Positions 8,093-16,289 of a stretch of 64,000 nt of DNA are shown in pieces (position 1 is the stretch's first letter; every line of letters begins with the position of its first letter). The notes beneath the pieces are model-generated. The model saw only the letters and a program-made list of their open reading frames with translations, had not been told where the DNA came from and did no database searches. This stretch comes from Leucobacter sp. L43 (GTDB lineage Bacteria > Actinomycetota > Actinomycetes > Actinomycetales > Microbacteriaceae): contig NZ_JAENJG010000001.1 of assembly GCF_016597785.1 (NCBI RefSeq), forward strand, positions 930,001 to 994,000, read 5' to 3'. The position numbers and the translations under genes were made by a program.

Positions 8093-8982
8093 ACCCTCTC
8101 CACGACGCGCTCGCCGAGAATGCCGGTCGGTTTGAATACGAGGAACAGGATGAGGAAGCCGAATGCGAAGACATCGCGCCACTGACCTCCGAGAAAATGA
8201 GTGCCGAAGGATTCGAGGAGCCCGAGCACGACGCCGCCGAGCATCGCGCCGTAGAGGTTCCCGATGCCGCCGATCACCGCCGCGGTGAACGCTTTGAGGC
8301 CGATGACGAACCCCATCAGGAAGTCGATGGTGCCGTAGTACGCGGCGGCCATCACCCCCGCGGCTCCCGCGAGCGCCGAACCGATGAAGAATGTGCGGGA
8401 GATGACTCGGTTCACGTTGACGCCCATGAGCAGGGACGCCTTCTGATCGAGGGCGATCGCGCGCATCGCGCGGCCCTCCCGCGAATGCATGACGTAGCGT
8501 TGCAGCAGGAACATGAGGATCGCGGCGACCAGCATCAAGACGAGCTGCGGCATGGTGATCCGCGCGCCGAGGACTTCGACGGGGGCGCCCTGGAGCCGGA
8601 TCGGGAAGACGAGCGGGCTCGCCCCGAAGATCTGACGCACGGCGTACTCGAGGGTGAACGAGACGCCCACCGCCGTGATCAGTGCGGCCAGGCGCGGACT
8701 TGACCGCAGCGGACGGTAGGCGATGCGCTCGATGAGCACGCCGATTCCGCCGGTGAGCAGCATCGTGATGAGCAGCACGAGCAGCAGGATGGGGATCGAG
8801 CCGAGGCCGAACAGCCCCGTGAAGCCGCCGAGCACCACGAACGCGAGGAACGAGCCGAGCATGTAGAGATCGCCGTGCGCGAAGTTCAGGAGTTTGATGA
8901 TGCCGTAGACCATGCTGTAGCCGAGTGCGACGAGCGCGTAGAACGAGCCGACGAAGAGCCCGTTCCAGATGAGTTGGAACAT
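8089..8982 (-). CDS. livH: ABC transporter permease LivH
   Basis: A 297-residue permease starting MFQLIWNGLFVGSFYALVALG, with the LivH landmark NFAHGDLYMLG and a repeated hydrophobic pattern of about eight segments. The start at 8982 is chosen because AGGGAAGG lies just upstream and the family begins here; the frame remains open further upstream. Spaced 72 bp from livK by a stem-loop (9011-9053) that may lower its expression relative to the binding protein. Confidence 0.92.
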   Translation of the reverse strand: MFQLIWNGLFVGSFYALVALGYSMVYGIIKLLNFAHGDLYMLGSFLAFVVLGGFTGLFGLGSIPILLLVLLITMLLTGGIGVLIERIAYRPLRSSPRLAALITAVGVSFTLEYAVRQIFGASPLVFPIRLQGAPVEVLGARITMPQLVLMLVAAILMFLLQRYVMHSREGRAMRAIALDQKASLLMGVNVNRVISRTFFIGSALAGAAGVMAAAYYGTIDFLMGFVIGLKAFTAAVIGGIGNLYGAMLGGVVLGLLESFGTHFLGGQWRDVFAFGFLILFLVFKPTGILGERVVERV

Positions 8983-9010
8983 GAATGCCTTCCCTGGGTT
9001 GCCGATGCGT

Positions 9011-9053
9011 GATGAGCCGGACGAACGGCGCACCGTCCGTCCGGCTGCTCATC
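9011..9053 (-). terminator. intra-operon stem-loop between livK and livH
   Basis: GATGAG and CCGGACG arms pair with CGTCCGG and CTCATC across a short CGCA-containing loop, with a 3-nt bulge and a 2-nt internal mismatch. Such structures after a binding-protein gene commonly act as partial terminators or block 3' decay, giving more binding protein than permease. The function is inferred. Confidence 0.5.
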
Positions 9054-9054
9054 G

Positions 9055-10230
9055 CTAGCCCTGCAGGTCGTCCTTCAGCACGAACGCGCCACCGTCACCG
9101 GTCGGCTCGACGATGACGAAGCCGCCTCCCTCTCGGGAGCCGTCGTCAGCGAACGTCAGGTCGCCGGTGAGCAACGGGAATCCCTCGAGCTCATCGAGCG
9201 CGGTCGTCACGGCTTCGAATTCGGTACCACCGGCCTCGGTGAAGGCCTCGGCCATCGTCTTCACCGCCTCATAGGTTTGAATCGAGTACGGCCCCGGAGC
9301 GGCCCCGCCCGACACCTCCTCGTAGTCGGCGATCCACGCGTCGCCGCCCTCGAGCATGTCGGGGGTCTTCGTGAACGTGCCCACCACGTTCTTGATGCTC
9401 TCGTCGCCGGCGATCGCGGCGAGCTGCGCGTCGACGGAGCCGTCGCCGACGAGGATCGGACCGTCGTAGCCTGCGCCGCGGAGCTGATTCACGAGCAGAC
9501 CGCCGGCCTGGTAGTAACCGCTCCACACGATGAAATCGGGGTCCGCACCCAGCACGCTGTTCACGTTCGCCGAGAAGTCCTTCTCGTCAGGATTGACCGA
9601 CTCCCGCTTCGCGATCTCGAACCCTTCGGCCTGCTCCTCGACGGAGTCGGCGAGGTCGACCGAGTAGTCGGTATTGTCGTCGATCACTGCGACACGGGCG
9701 GCACCGACCGATTGGATGTACTCCACGGCTGCTTCGGCCTGCTGCGCGCCGGTCCCGTTGATCATGAAGGCGCCCTGTCCGACGAGCTGGTTCGAGTTCG
9801 CGGCGGGGATCACCATCGGCACCTGCGCGTCGGTGAAGACCGGGATCGTGGGCAGTGTCGCACCGGAGCAGTATCCGCCGACCGAGCCCTTCACTCCCGC
9901 GGTGACCAGCTTGTTGGCCGCTGCGACAGCCGCTGTCGGATCGCAGCCGTCGTCTTCGGTGACGAGCTCCAGATCACGACCATCGATGCCGCCATCCCCG
10001 TTGACCTCGTCGATCGCGAGCTGAGCCCCGAATCTCATGTAGTCGCCGAATGCGGCCTCCTGACCGGAGAACGGTGCGAGCATACCGATCTTGATCGGAC
10101 CATCCTCGCTCCCGCCGTCGTCGCCGCTGCCGGCGAGACCGCCCGAGCAGCCGGAGAGCGCGAGCCCGAAGGCGAGCGTGAGAGCCCCGGTGGCGGCGAG
10201 CCGTGCTGATGCTGAACGTCGTGAAGACAT
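9055..10230 (-). CDS. livK: amino-acid ABC transporter substrate-binding lipoprotein (LivK-type)
   Basis: A 391-residue periplasmic-binding-type lipoprotein. The signal peptide ends in the lipobox LSGC with Cys28, followed by a Gly/Ser/Asp linker. The mature part begins PIKIGMLAPFSGQEAAFG, typical of the Leu/Ile/Val-binding (Peripla_BP_6) fold. The start at 10230 is set by AAAGGAAG 7 nt upstream and the signal peptide. It leads the livKHMGF operon and would capture the substrate outside the membrane. Ligand is not decided by sequence; the position next to hydroxyproline genes suggests a hydroxyproline or proline ligand. Confidence 0.9.
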   Translation of the reverse strand: MSSRRSASARLAATGALTLAFGLALSGCSGGLAGSGDDGGSEDGPIKIGMLAPFSGQEAAFGDYMRFGAQLAIDEVNGDGGIDGRDLELVTEDDGCDPTAAVAAANKLVTAGVKGSVGGYCSGATLPTIPVFTDAQVPMVIPAANSNQLVGQGAFMINGTGAQQAEAAVEYIQSVGAARVAVIDDNTDYSVDLADSVEEQAEGFEIAKRESVNPDEKDFSANVNSVLGADPDFIVWSGYYQAGGLLVNQLRGAGYDGPILVGDGSVDAQLAAIAGDESIKNVVGTFTKTPDMLEGGDAWIADYEEVSGGAAPGPYSIQTYEAVKTMAEAFTEAGGTEFEAVTTALDELEGFPLLTGDLTFADDGSREGGGFVIVEPTGDGGAFVLKDDLQG

Positions 10231-10299
10231 CAAGACTTCCTTTCGTGGATACGTCATTGAATCGCTGAAAGTGCAGACGACGTCACCTTCGACGTCCTG

Positions 10300-10316
10300 T
10301 ACAATTTTACATTGTA
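10300..10316. promoter_or_regulatory. candidate GntR operator / divergent promoter element
   Basis: TACAAT-TTTAC-ATTGTA is a perfect 6-bp inverted repeat with a 5-bp spacer in an AT-rich island between divergent livK and the first KGSADH. Each arm reads TACAAT on one strand, so it could also serve as a -10 element for both directions. FCD-type GntR regulators bind short AT-rich inverted repeats, and the only such regulator here is encoded at 1551-2288. Assignment to that protein is inference. Confidence 0.45.
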
Positions 10317-10489
10317 TAGTCGGCGCCGATGCGGCACAGATCACGTTTCGAACACGATCGCTGATGCCCCTCCCGCACGGTAGACCGGTCATCGACTGTG
10401 CACGAGAGACGGCACGACTCGACGTCGCGCCTGAAAGAATGGCAGCGGTTCCCGCAAGCACTGATGCCCCGACAACGAAGGATCGATGC

Positions 10490-12010
10490 ATGACTCACGA
10501 AGCGCTTTCTCCTGATCTTGAGGCCGTCATCGCACGCGCCACCACCGCCGCACCCCACCTCGCCACCACCACCGCCACCCAACGAGCACGAGCCCTCGTC
10601 GCCATCGCCGACGCCCTCGAAACCGCAACACCCGACCTCGTACACATCGCACTCCGCGAGACCGGCCTCACCCAAGCCCGACTCACCGGCGAAGTCACCC
10701 GCACCGCCGTCCAACTCCGCCTCTTCGCCGACACCATCGTCGACGGCGGCTACCTCGACGCCCGCATCGACCCCGCAGACCCCGACTTCGCCCTCGGCCA
10801 ACGCCCCGATATCCGCCGCACCCACATCCCCCTCGGCCCAGTCATCAACTTCTCCGCCTCCAACTTCCCCTTCGCGTTCTCCGTCATGGGCGGCGACTCC
10901 GCAGCGATCCTCGCAGCAGGATGCCCACTCATCGTGAAAGCCCACTCCAGCCACCCAGACCTCTCCGACGCCACCGCGGAAGTCGCCACACGCGCACTCA
11001 CCCAAGCAGGCATGCCCGAAGGCACCTTCCAACTCATCCACGGCCGCGAAGCCGGAGTGCAGGTCTTGCAGGACCCCCGCATCAAAGCCGGATCCTTCAC
11101 CGGCTCCATCCGCGTCGGCCGCATCCTCGCCGACATCGCCGCGAACCGGCCAGCACCCATCCCGTTCTTCGGAGAACTCGGCAGCGTCAACCCCGTCTTC
11201 ATCACCGCCGACGCCATCACGGAACGCGCCGACGAGATCGCCACCGGCTACCTCGCCAGCGTCGCAGGCTCCGCCGGCCAGCTCTGCACCAAGCCCGGCT
11301 TCGCATTCATCCCCGCAGGCAGCGCACTCCCCCAGGCCATCACCCACAACACGACCGACGTCCCCGAGCATCGCCTCCTCGACCCCCGCATCGCGAAATC
11401 CTACGACGAACGCCGCACCGCCGTACTGGGCACCGCCGGAGCGAACCCGCTGATCCCCGGCGGCATCCGCTTCGACGACGACGGACAGGGCTGGGCCACC
11501 CCCACCATCATCGCGATCAGCCTCGACGACTTCCGAACCGGACGCGACACCCTCCTCGAAGAATCCTTCGGCCCGCTCTCCATCCTCGTCGAAACCCCCA
11601 CCGGCACCGACCTCGCAGCCCTCATGCCCGAGTTCTACGAAGGCAACCTCTCCGGCACCCTCCACATCAGCGAAGCCGAAGCCACCGGAGAAACCGACAA
11701 CGCCCCCCAACTACGCGCCCTCATCGCCGCCCTCGCGAACCAAGTCGGCCGCGTCCTGTTCAACGGCTGGTCCACCGGCGTCGCCGTCACCCCCGCCCAA
11801 CAGCACGGCGGCCCCTGGCCCGCGACAACGAACGACTCCTCCACCTCCGTCGGCACCGCAGCCATCACCCGCTTCCAACGACCCGTCGCCTACCAGAACG
11901 CACCCCAAGCACTCCTCCCCGAAGCACTCCAAGACACCAACCCGCTAGGCATCCCCCAACACATCAGCCCAGCAGGCCAATCACACCACTGGGGCACACG
12001 CTGGCACTAA
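10490..12010 (+). CDS. alpha-ketoglutarate-semialdehyde dehydrogenase, copy 1 (NADP-type aldehyde dehydrogenase)
   Basis: A 506-residue aldehyde dehydrogenase. The KGSADH-type motifs are PIPFFGELGSVNP (general-base Glu229) and GSAGQLCTKPG (catalytic Cys266). It oxidises 2,5-dioxopentanoate to 2-oxoglutarate, the final step of hydroxyproline and of non-phosphorylative pentose/sugar-acid breakdown. Start ATG at 10490 follows GAAGGA. From 10503 to 12016 the DNA is nearly identical to 29607-31120; the only protein difference after the first residues is Val236 here for Ile in the other copy. Gln codons are mostly CAA and many codons end in A, unlike neighbouring genes, which suggests transfer. Confidence 0.88.
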   Translation: MTHEALSPDLEAVIARATTAAPHLATTTATQRARALVAIADALETATPDLVHIALRETGLTQARLTGEVTRTAVQLRLFADTIVDGGYLDARIDPADPDFALGQRPDIRRTHIPLGPVINFSASNFPFAFSVMGGDSAAILAAGCPLIVKAHSSHPDLSDATAEVATRALTQAGMPEGTFQLIHGREAGVQVLQDPRIKAGSFTGSIRVGRILADIAANRPAPIPFFGELGSVNPVFITADAITERADEIATGYLASVAGSAGQLCTKPGFAFIPAGSALPQAITHNTTDVPEHRLLDPRIAKSYDERRTAVLGTAGANPLIPGGIRFDDDGQGWATPTIIAISLDDFRTGRDTLLEESFGPLSILVETPTGTDLAALMPEFYEGNLSGTLHISEAEATGETDNAPQLRALIAALANQVGRVLFNGWSTGVAVTPAQQHGGPWPATTNDSSTSVGTAAITRFQRPVAYQNAPQALLPEALQDTNPLGIPQHISPAGQSHHWGTRWH

Positions 12011-12016
12011 CCCCCA
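10503..12016 (+). repeat. 1,514-bp direct repeat, copy 1 (KGSADH gene body)
   Basis: Matches 29607-31120 without gaps at a constant offset of 19,104 bp. One mismatch was found, G at 11195 against A at 30299. The match starts inside codon 5 and ends 6 bp after the stop; upstream and immediate downstream DNA differ. No transposase or terminal inverted repeat bounds it. Confidence 0.95.
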
Positions 12017-12070
12017 GCCGGAGACCGCACGGGCGCCGATTCCCTGCGCGAGCGTGAATCCGTGCACGAC

Positions 12071-12107
12071 GAAGACCCCCGAGAGGCTCAGCCTCCCGGG
12101 GGTCTTC
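12071..12107. terminator. bidirectional terminator between KGSADH copy 1 and sodA
   Basis: GAAGACCCCC pairs with GGGGGTCTTC around an inner GAGGC/GCCTC stem with a TCA loop. It lies between convergent genes. A 38-bp stretch (12072-12109) is identical to the terminator after KGSADH copy 2 (31189-31226). Confidence 0.8.
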
Positions 12108-12141
12108 GTCGATCGAGGATCGGTGCTCCGACGCAGCAGGG

Positions 12142-12771
12142 TCAGCTCGCGACGATGAGGCCCTGGGTCGCGGCGCGGGCGGCCTCGAAGCGCCGATGCA
12201 CGTCGGGCCAGTTCACGAGCTCCCAGAAGGCTTTGACGTAGTCGGCGCGCACGTTGAGGTAGTCGAGGTAGTAGGCGTGCTCCCAGACGTCGAGCTGCAG
12301 TAGCGGGGTGACCCCGAGCGGGGCGTTGCCCTGCTGGTCGAACAGCTGGAAGATCACGAGGCGGGCGCCCACGCTGTCCCAGGCGAGCACGGCCCATCCG
12401 GATCCCTGCACGCCGAGCGCCGTCGCAGTGAAGTGCGCACGGAAGGCGTCGATCGACCCGAACGCGTCGACCAGTGCTGCGGCGAACTCGCCCTCGGGCG
12501 TCCCGCCGCCGTCGGGCGAGAGGTTCTGCCAGAACACCGAGTGGTTGATGTGGCCGCCGAGGTTGAACGCGAGGTCTTTCTCGAGCTTGTTCACGTTCGC
12601 GAGGTCGCCCGCGCTGCGCGCTGCGGCGAGCTGCTCGAGCGCGGTGTTCGCGCCCGTCACGTACGCCTGGTGATGCTTGGAATGGTGCAACTCCATGATT
12701 TTGCCGGAGATGTGCGGTTCGAGCGCCGCGTAGTCGTAGGGCAGCTCGGGAAGTGTGTAGTGAGTGGGCAT
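12142..12771 (-). CDS. sodA: superoxide dismutase, Mn/Fe family
   Basis: A 209-residue cytosolic Mn/Fe superoxide dismutase. Metal ligands are visible: His29 ([13 protein letters not shown]), His77 ([10 protein letters not shown]) and the Asp and His of [12 protein letters not shown]. It converts superoxide to peroxide and oxygen. The start follows GAAAGGA. Only 20 bp separate it from the flavin reductase gene, so it is probably the last cistron of the ferredoxin operon and so under the SoxR-type promoter at 15049-15079. Mn versus Fe preference cannot be told with certainty. Confidence 0.93.
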   Translation of the reverse strand: MPTHYTLPELPYDYAALEPHISGKIMELHHSKHHQAYVTGANTALEQLAAARSAGDLANVNKLEKDLAFNLGGHINHSVFWQNLSPDGGGTPEGEFAAALVDAFGSIDAFRAHFTATALGVQGSGWAVLAWDSVGARLVIFQLFDQQGNAPLGVTPLLQLDVWEHAYYLDYLNVRADYVKAFWELVNWPDVHRRFEAARAATQGLIVAS

Positions 12772-12791
12772 GTCGTCTTCCTTTCGATGGG

Positions 12792-13301
12792 TCAGTGGTG
12801 GGGGTCGTGCGGGAGGGCGTGGAAGCGGCGATCGAGATAGACGAGCGGGCGCCCCTGCGGGCCGGCCAGCACCTCGAGCACCTCTGCGATCACGACGGTC
12901 GACGAGCCGACGGCGACCGTTTGCAGGGTTCGGCAGCGCAGTGCGGCCCGCGCCGAGGCGAGGTGCGGCTCCCCGGTTTCCAGCGCCGACCACCCCTGCT
13001 CTGGGGTGAAACGCTCGGAGCCGCTGATCGCGAAGCTCTGCGCGAGGTCGGAGTGCTCGTCGTCGATGAGGTGCACGACGAAGGTGCGTGCGCCGAGGAT
13101 CGCTCCTGCCGACCCGGTGGCCCTCGTGACCGAGAACATGATCGCAGCAGGGTCGACCGCGACCGAGGCCACGCTCGACGCCGTGAGCCCAACGGGGCCG
13201 TCGGGAGAGGAACCCGTGATGATCGCGACACCGGCCGGGTGCGTGCGGAACGCGGCCTTGAGTGCTTCGCCGACCGGTGCGGGCTCGGGTGTCGTGGTCA
13301 T
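12792..13301 (-). CDS. flavin reductase-like, FMN-binding protein
   Basis: A 169-residue protein of the flavin-reductase-like domain family. [13 protein letters not shown] near the N-terminus and [21 protein letters not shown] are typical of NAD(P)H:flavin oxidoreductases that hand reduced FMN to a partner monooxygenase. ATGA overlap with the upstream reductase gene. No monooxygenase is present nearby, so the role may be general supply of reduced flavin, for example for iron release or redox-stress repair. Confidence 0.85.
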   Translation of the reverse strand: MTTTPEPAPVGEALKAAFRTHPAGVAIITGSSPDGPVGLTASSVASVAVDPAAIMFSVTRATGSAGAILGARTFVVHLIDDEHSDLAQSFAISGSERFTPEQGWSALETGEPHLASARAALRCRTLQTVAVGSSTVVIAEVLEVLAGPQGRPLVYLDRRFHALPHDPHH

Positions 13302-14656
13302 CGGACGGCCTCCGTCAATGTCTGGTGCTGGGCATGGGAGAGCATCTCCGCGCGATCCGCGATCTTCGTCCGCTCGCGTCCGCGCTCGGCTCCGGCGGCG
13401 CGCTCGGCGGAGTCGATGCGCAACCAGCCGTCGAGGTCCACGGCGCGGCCGAGCCGGGCGATCGGTTCCGCATCGTGCGAGACGGGCTCGGCCGCTGCGA
13501 GATCGGCGACGAGGTGACGAACGGTCTGCGCAGCATCCGACTTGGTCGATCCGATGAGCCCGACCGGCCCGCGCTTGATCCAGCCTGTGGCATACAACCG
13601 CGGGACCGGCTCTCCCGCCGCATCGACGACTCGCCCTTCGGCGTGGGGAACGACTCCGAGATCCGCGTCGAACGGCATCCCGGGGACCGCGGTCGAGCGG
13701 TAGCCCACGGCCCGGTAGACCGCTCCCACGTCGTAGTGCAGCAGCTCGCCGGTTCCGACCATCCGACCCAGCTCGTCCGACGCGGTGCGCTCCATCTCGA
13801 TACCGGTCACGCGGTCCGTGCCCAGGAGACGAACGGGGCGCTGACGCACATGCAGATGGATGCGGCGGGAGGCCGTTCGGCTCGCCGGCTCGAGCGCGGC
13901 CCATTCGGTCATGGTGCGCACGACGATGCGGCGCTGTGAGAACTGCGCCACCATTCGCTCGGCGTGCTCGTCCAGGACGAGCTCCTCCGGGTCGACGATC
14001 ACGTCGACATCGTCCTGCTCGGCGAGTTCGCGCAGTTCCATCGCGGAGAAGCGCACGTCGGCCGGGCCCCGCCGAGCAAACAGGTGCACATCGCGGAGCG
14101 GGTTGGCTGCGAGCTGATCGAGCACGGTATCCGGGGTGTCCGTGTGCATCAGCGCGCGGGAGTGCTTCGCGAGGATCCGGGTGACGTCGAGCGCGACGTT
14201 GCCCGCCCCGAGCACCGCGACAGACTCCGCCTCGAGCGGCCAGGTGCGCGCGGCGTCCGGGTGCCCGTCGTACCAGGAGACGAAGTCGGCGGCGCCGAAA
14301 GATCCCGGGAGGTCGATCCCGGGGATGTCGAGCTGGACGTCGAGGTCGGCGCCGGTCGCCACGATGACCCCGTCGTAGGCCGCCCGCAGTTCCTCGATCT
14401 CGACGTCGACGCCGATCTCGACGTTGCACTGCAGGCGAATGCGCGGGTTCACCAGCACGTCGTGCAGGGCATCGGTGATCTTGCGGATGCGCGGATGATC
14501 CGGGGCGACCCCGTACCGGACCAGCCCGTAGGGGGCCGGAAGCTTCTCGAATAGATCGATCGAGGCGGTCGGCGCGAGGTCGAGGAGGATGTCGGCGGCG
14601 TAGATCCCGGCCGGTCCCGCCCCGACGACGGCGATGCGCGGCTCTGCGACGGTCAT
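13298..14656 (-). CDS. ferredoxin-NADP+ reductase, adrenodoxin-reductase type (FprA-like)
   Basis: A 452-residue flavoprotein. FAD motif [16 protein letters not shown] (about 10-25), the family hallmark [19 protein letters not shown] (about 42-60), NADPH fold [15 protein letters not shown] and the C-terminal [18 protein letters not shown]. It moves electrons between NADPH and ferredoxin. The cognate 7Fe ferredoxin is encoded immediately upstream with a 4-bp ATGA overlap, as in mycobacterial FprA-like systems. Cytosolic. Confidence 0.92.
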   Translation of the reverse strand: MTVAEPRIAVVGAGPAGIYAADILLDLAPTASIDLFEKLPAPYGLVRYGVAPDHPRIRKITDALHDVLVNPRIRLQCNVEIGVDVEIEELRAAYDGVIVATGADLDVQLDIPGIDLPGSFGAADFVSWYDGHPDAARTWPLEAESVAVLGAGNVALDVTRILAKHSRALMHTDTPDTVLDQLAANPLRDVHLFARRGPADVRFSAMELRELAEQDDVDVIVDPEELVLDEHAERMVAQFSQRRIVVRTMTEWAALEPASRTASRRIHLHVRQRPVRLLGTDRVTGIEMERTASDELGRMVGTGELLHYDVGAVYRAVGYRSTAVPGMPFDADLGVVPHAEGRVVDAAGEPVPRLYATGWIKRGPVGLIGSTKSDAAQTVRHLVADLAAAEPVSHDAEPIARLGRAVDLDGWLRIDSAERAAGAERGRERTKIADRAEMLSHAQHQTLTEAVR

Positions 14657-14979
14657 GCGAACTCCCCCTCAGGTGGGAGTGCGGCGATGATCGGATGGTC
14701 GAAGGCGAGCATCCCCGTCTTGGCTGCGCCGCCCGGCGATCCGATCTCGTCGAAGAACTCGACATTCGCCGTGTAGAAGTCCTGCCATTCGTCGGGCAGA
14801 TCGTCTTCGTAGTAGATGGCCTCGACCGGGCACACCGGTTCGCAAGCGCCGCAGTCAACGCACTCGTCGGGGTGGATGTACAACGATCGTTCGCCCTCGT
14901 AGATGCAGTCGACGGGGCACTCGTCGATACAGGCCCTGTCCTTCACATCGACGCACGGCAGGGCGATCACGTAAGTCAT
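14653..14979 (-). CDS. fdxA: 7Fe ferredoxin (FdxA type)
   Basis: A 108-residue ferredoxin. Cysteines at 9, 17, 21 and 25 ([17 protein letters not shown]) and at 40, 43, 46 and 50 ([11 protein letters not shown]) carry one [3Fe-4S] and one [4Fe-4S] cluster, with the spacing of actinobacterial FdxA. It is the first gene of the redox operon and partner of the following reductase. The start at 14979 is preceded by GAGGA and overlaps the stop of a possible 8-codon leader ORF. Confidence 0.93.
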   Translation of the reverse strand: MTYVIALPCVDVKDRACIDECPVDCIYEGERSLYIHPDECVDCGACEPVCPVEAIYYEDDLPDEWQDFYTANVEFFDEIGSPGGAAKTGMLAFDHPIIAALPPEGEFA

Positions 14980-15002
14980 TGCTGGGTCCTCGCTCGGGTC
15001 AC
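14976..15002 (-). other. possible 8-codon leader ORF coupled to fdxA
   Basis: A GTG at 15002 preceded by GAGG at 5-nt spacing opens a frame reading MTRARTQQ and stops at TGA overlapping the fdxA ATG (ATGA). It sits in a 16-bp imperfect direct repeat (14985-15000 and 15005-15020, one mismatch) that duplicates the CGAGGACC ribosome-binding segment. It may just be a by-product of that repeat. Confidence 0.3.
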
Positions 15003-15048
15003 TCGGTCCTCGTTCGGGTCGTTGGGCCCGAAATCGGGCCACGTGACC

Positions 15049-15079
15049 ACCGTAAAACCTGAAGTGCACTTGAGGTCAA
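15049..15079 (-). promoter_or_regulatory. SoxR/MerR-type promoter of the ferredoxin-sodA operon
   Basis: Reading the minus strand: -35 TTGACC (15079-15074), a 19-bp spacer, and -10 TACGGT (15054-15049). The spacer holds an almost perfect dyad (15057-15076; arms ACCTCAAGTG and CACTTCAGGT with one mismatched pair). Long 19-20-bp spacers filled by a palindrome are the hallmark of MerR-family activated promoters, and the CCTCAAG half-site is that of SoxR boxes. The regulator gene is not in the window. Confidence 0.65.
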
Positions 15080-15227
15080 GCCGAGGAGGGGCTTCCGTCT
15101 CGGGATGCACGTGCTTCATGCAGGGAATCCCGCGAGGAGCGGACCACATTGCCAAGACCGACCCGCACGAGCACGGATCCCCTGCGCGCCCGCGCCGGCG
15201 AGCGCTCGAGCCAGCATCGGGCGCGCC

Positions 15228-16286
15228 CTACTGCTGCGCGGTGCTCTCCCCCGCCACCAGGGTATGACCGACATCGACGATCGTGGAGGATGACGGCTTC
15301 TGGCCCGACTCGATGCGTTCGAGGAGCACGCGCCCGGCCTCCTCTCCGATTCGGCGGCTCGGCACGAGCATCGTGGTGAGCGTGGGCACGAGATGCCGCC
15401 CCACGTCGAAGCCGCCGAAGCCCGTGATGCCGATTTCGGTGGGAACCGATGTTCCGGAGCGCAGCGCCTCGAGCAGGGCTCCCGCGGCGAAGACGTCGCT
15501 CGAGAACATGATGACGTCGGCTTGCGGCAACTCAGTGCGCGCCTGGCGGAAGAGGTCGCGGCCGGCATCCATGCTGACGCCGGCCGTCCCAGAGTCGAGA
15601 ATCCGCACCGGCACTTGCGGAAAGAGGCGCCGCATCCCGTCCTCGAAGGCCGCGCGACGTCGCAGTGCGCGAACGTCGCCCCCGCTGAATTGACCTGCGA
15701 GCACGGGGAAGCGGTACCCGAGCGAGTGGACGTGCTCGACGAGCGCACTCATCGCCGCGTAGTTCGAGAAGCCGACGACTGAGTCGACGGGGTGCTGCGT
15801 GAGCTCCCACGACTCGACCACGGGAACGCGGGCCGCGCTCAACAGCGTCTGCGCGCCGGGCGTATGCTCGGTGCCGACGAGCACGATTCCGTCCGGCCTG
15901 CGTCCGAGGAAGGCTCGGAGCATCTCCTCCTCCTGCTGCAGGCTGTACTCCGTCGTGCCGATGAAGAGGTGGTACCCGTGCGGGGCGAGCACGGTCTCGA
16001 GCCCCTGCACGGTCTCCGCGAAGACGGAGGCCGACACTGCGGGGATCAGCACGGCGATCGTTCGGCTGCGATTGGAGGCGAGGTTGCTCGCTGCGAGGTT
16101 CGGCACGTAACCGGTGGATCGGATCGACGCCTGCACGCGTTCGAGCGTGTCTTCGGAGACGACCCCCGGCTGGCGGATCGCGCGCGAGACGGTCTGCGGC
16201 GAGACGCCGGCGTGCTCCGCCACTTCGGCGAGTGTCACGCTCCGGGTGGACCGCCGACTCGACCGCTTTTCGCCATCAGGGTGCAT
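15228..16286 (-). CDS. LacI-family transcriptional regulator
   Basis: A 352-residue repressor. The helix-turn-helix and hinge are VTLAEVAEHAGVSPQTVSRAIRQPGVVSEDT (about 17-47, quoted in two parts by the TLAEVAEHAGVS and TVSRAIRQP motifs), followed by a periplasmic-binding-type sensor domain. It is the last gene of the sugar-acid operon, 3 bp after the FAH gene. It probably binds the palindrome TGGCAGCGCTGCCA at 24712-24725 and controls both divergent units; the effector is likely the imported sugar or an early intermediate. Confidence 0.92.
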   Translation of the reverse strand: MHPDGEKRSSRRSTRSVTLAEVAEHAGVSPQTVSRAIRQPGVVSEDTLERVQASIRSTGYVPNLAASNLASNRSRTIAVLIPAVSASVFAETVQGLETVLAPHGYHLFIGTTEYSLQQEEEMLRAFLGRRPDGIVLVGTEHTPGAQTLLSAARVPVVESWELTQHPVDSVVGFSNYAAMSALVEHVHSLGYRFPVLAGQFSGGDVRALRRRAAFEDGMRRLFPQVPVRILDSGTAGVSMDAGRDLFRQARTELPQADVIMFSSDVFAAGALLEALRSGTSVPTEIGITGFGGFDVGRHLVPTLTTMLVPSRRIGEEAGRVLLERIESGQKPSSSTIVDVGHTLVAGESTAQQ

Positions 16287-16289
16287 CGC

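Noticed and set aside
10307-11710. A long Gly/Glu-rich minus-strand frame opposite KGSADH copy 1 (and its twin at 29456-30814)
   Set aside because: It is the mirror of a high-GC gene with a strong family match; composition is unnatural and no start signal is present.
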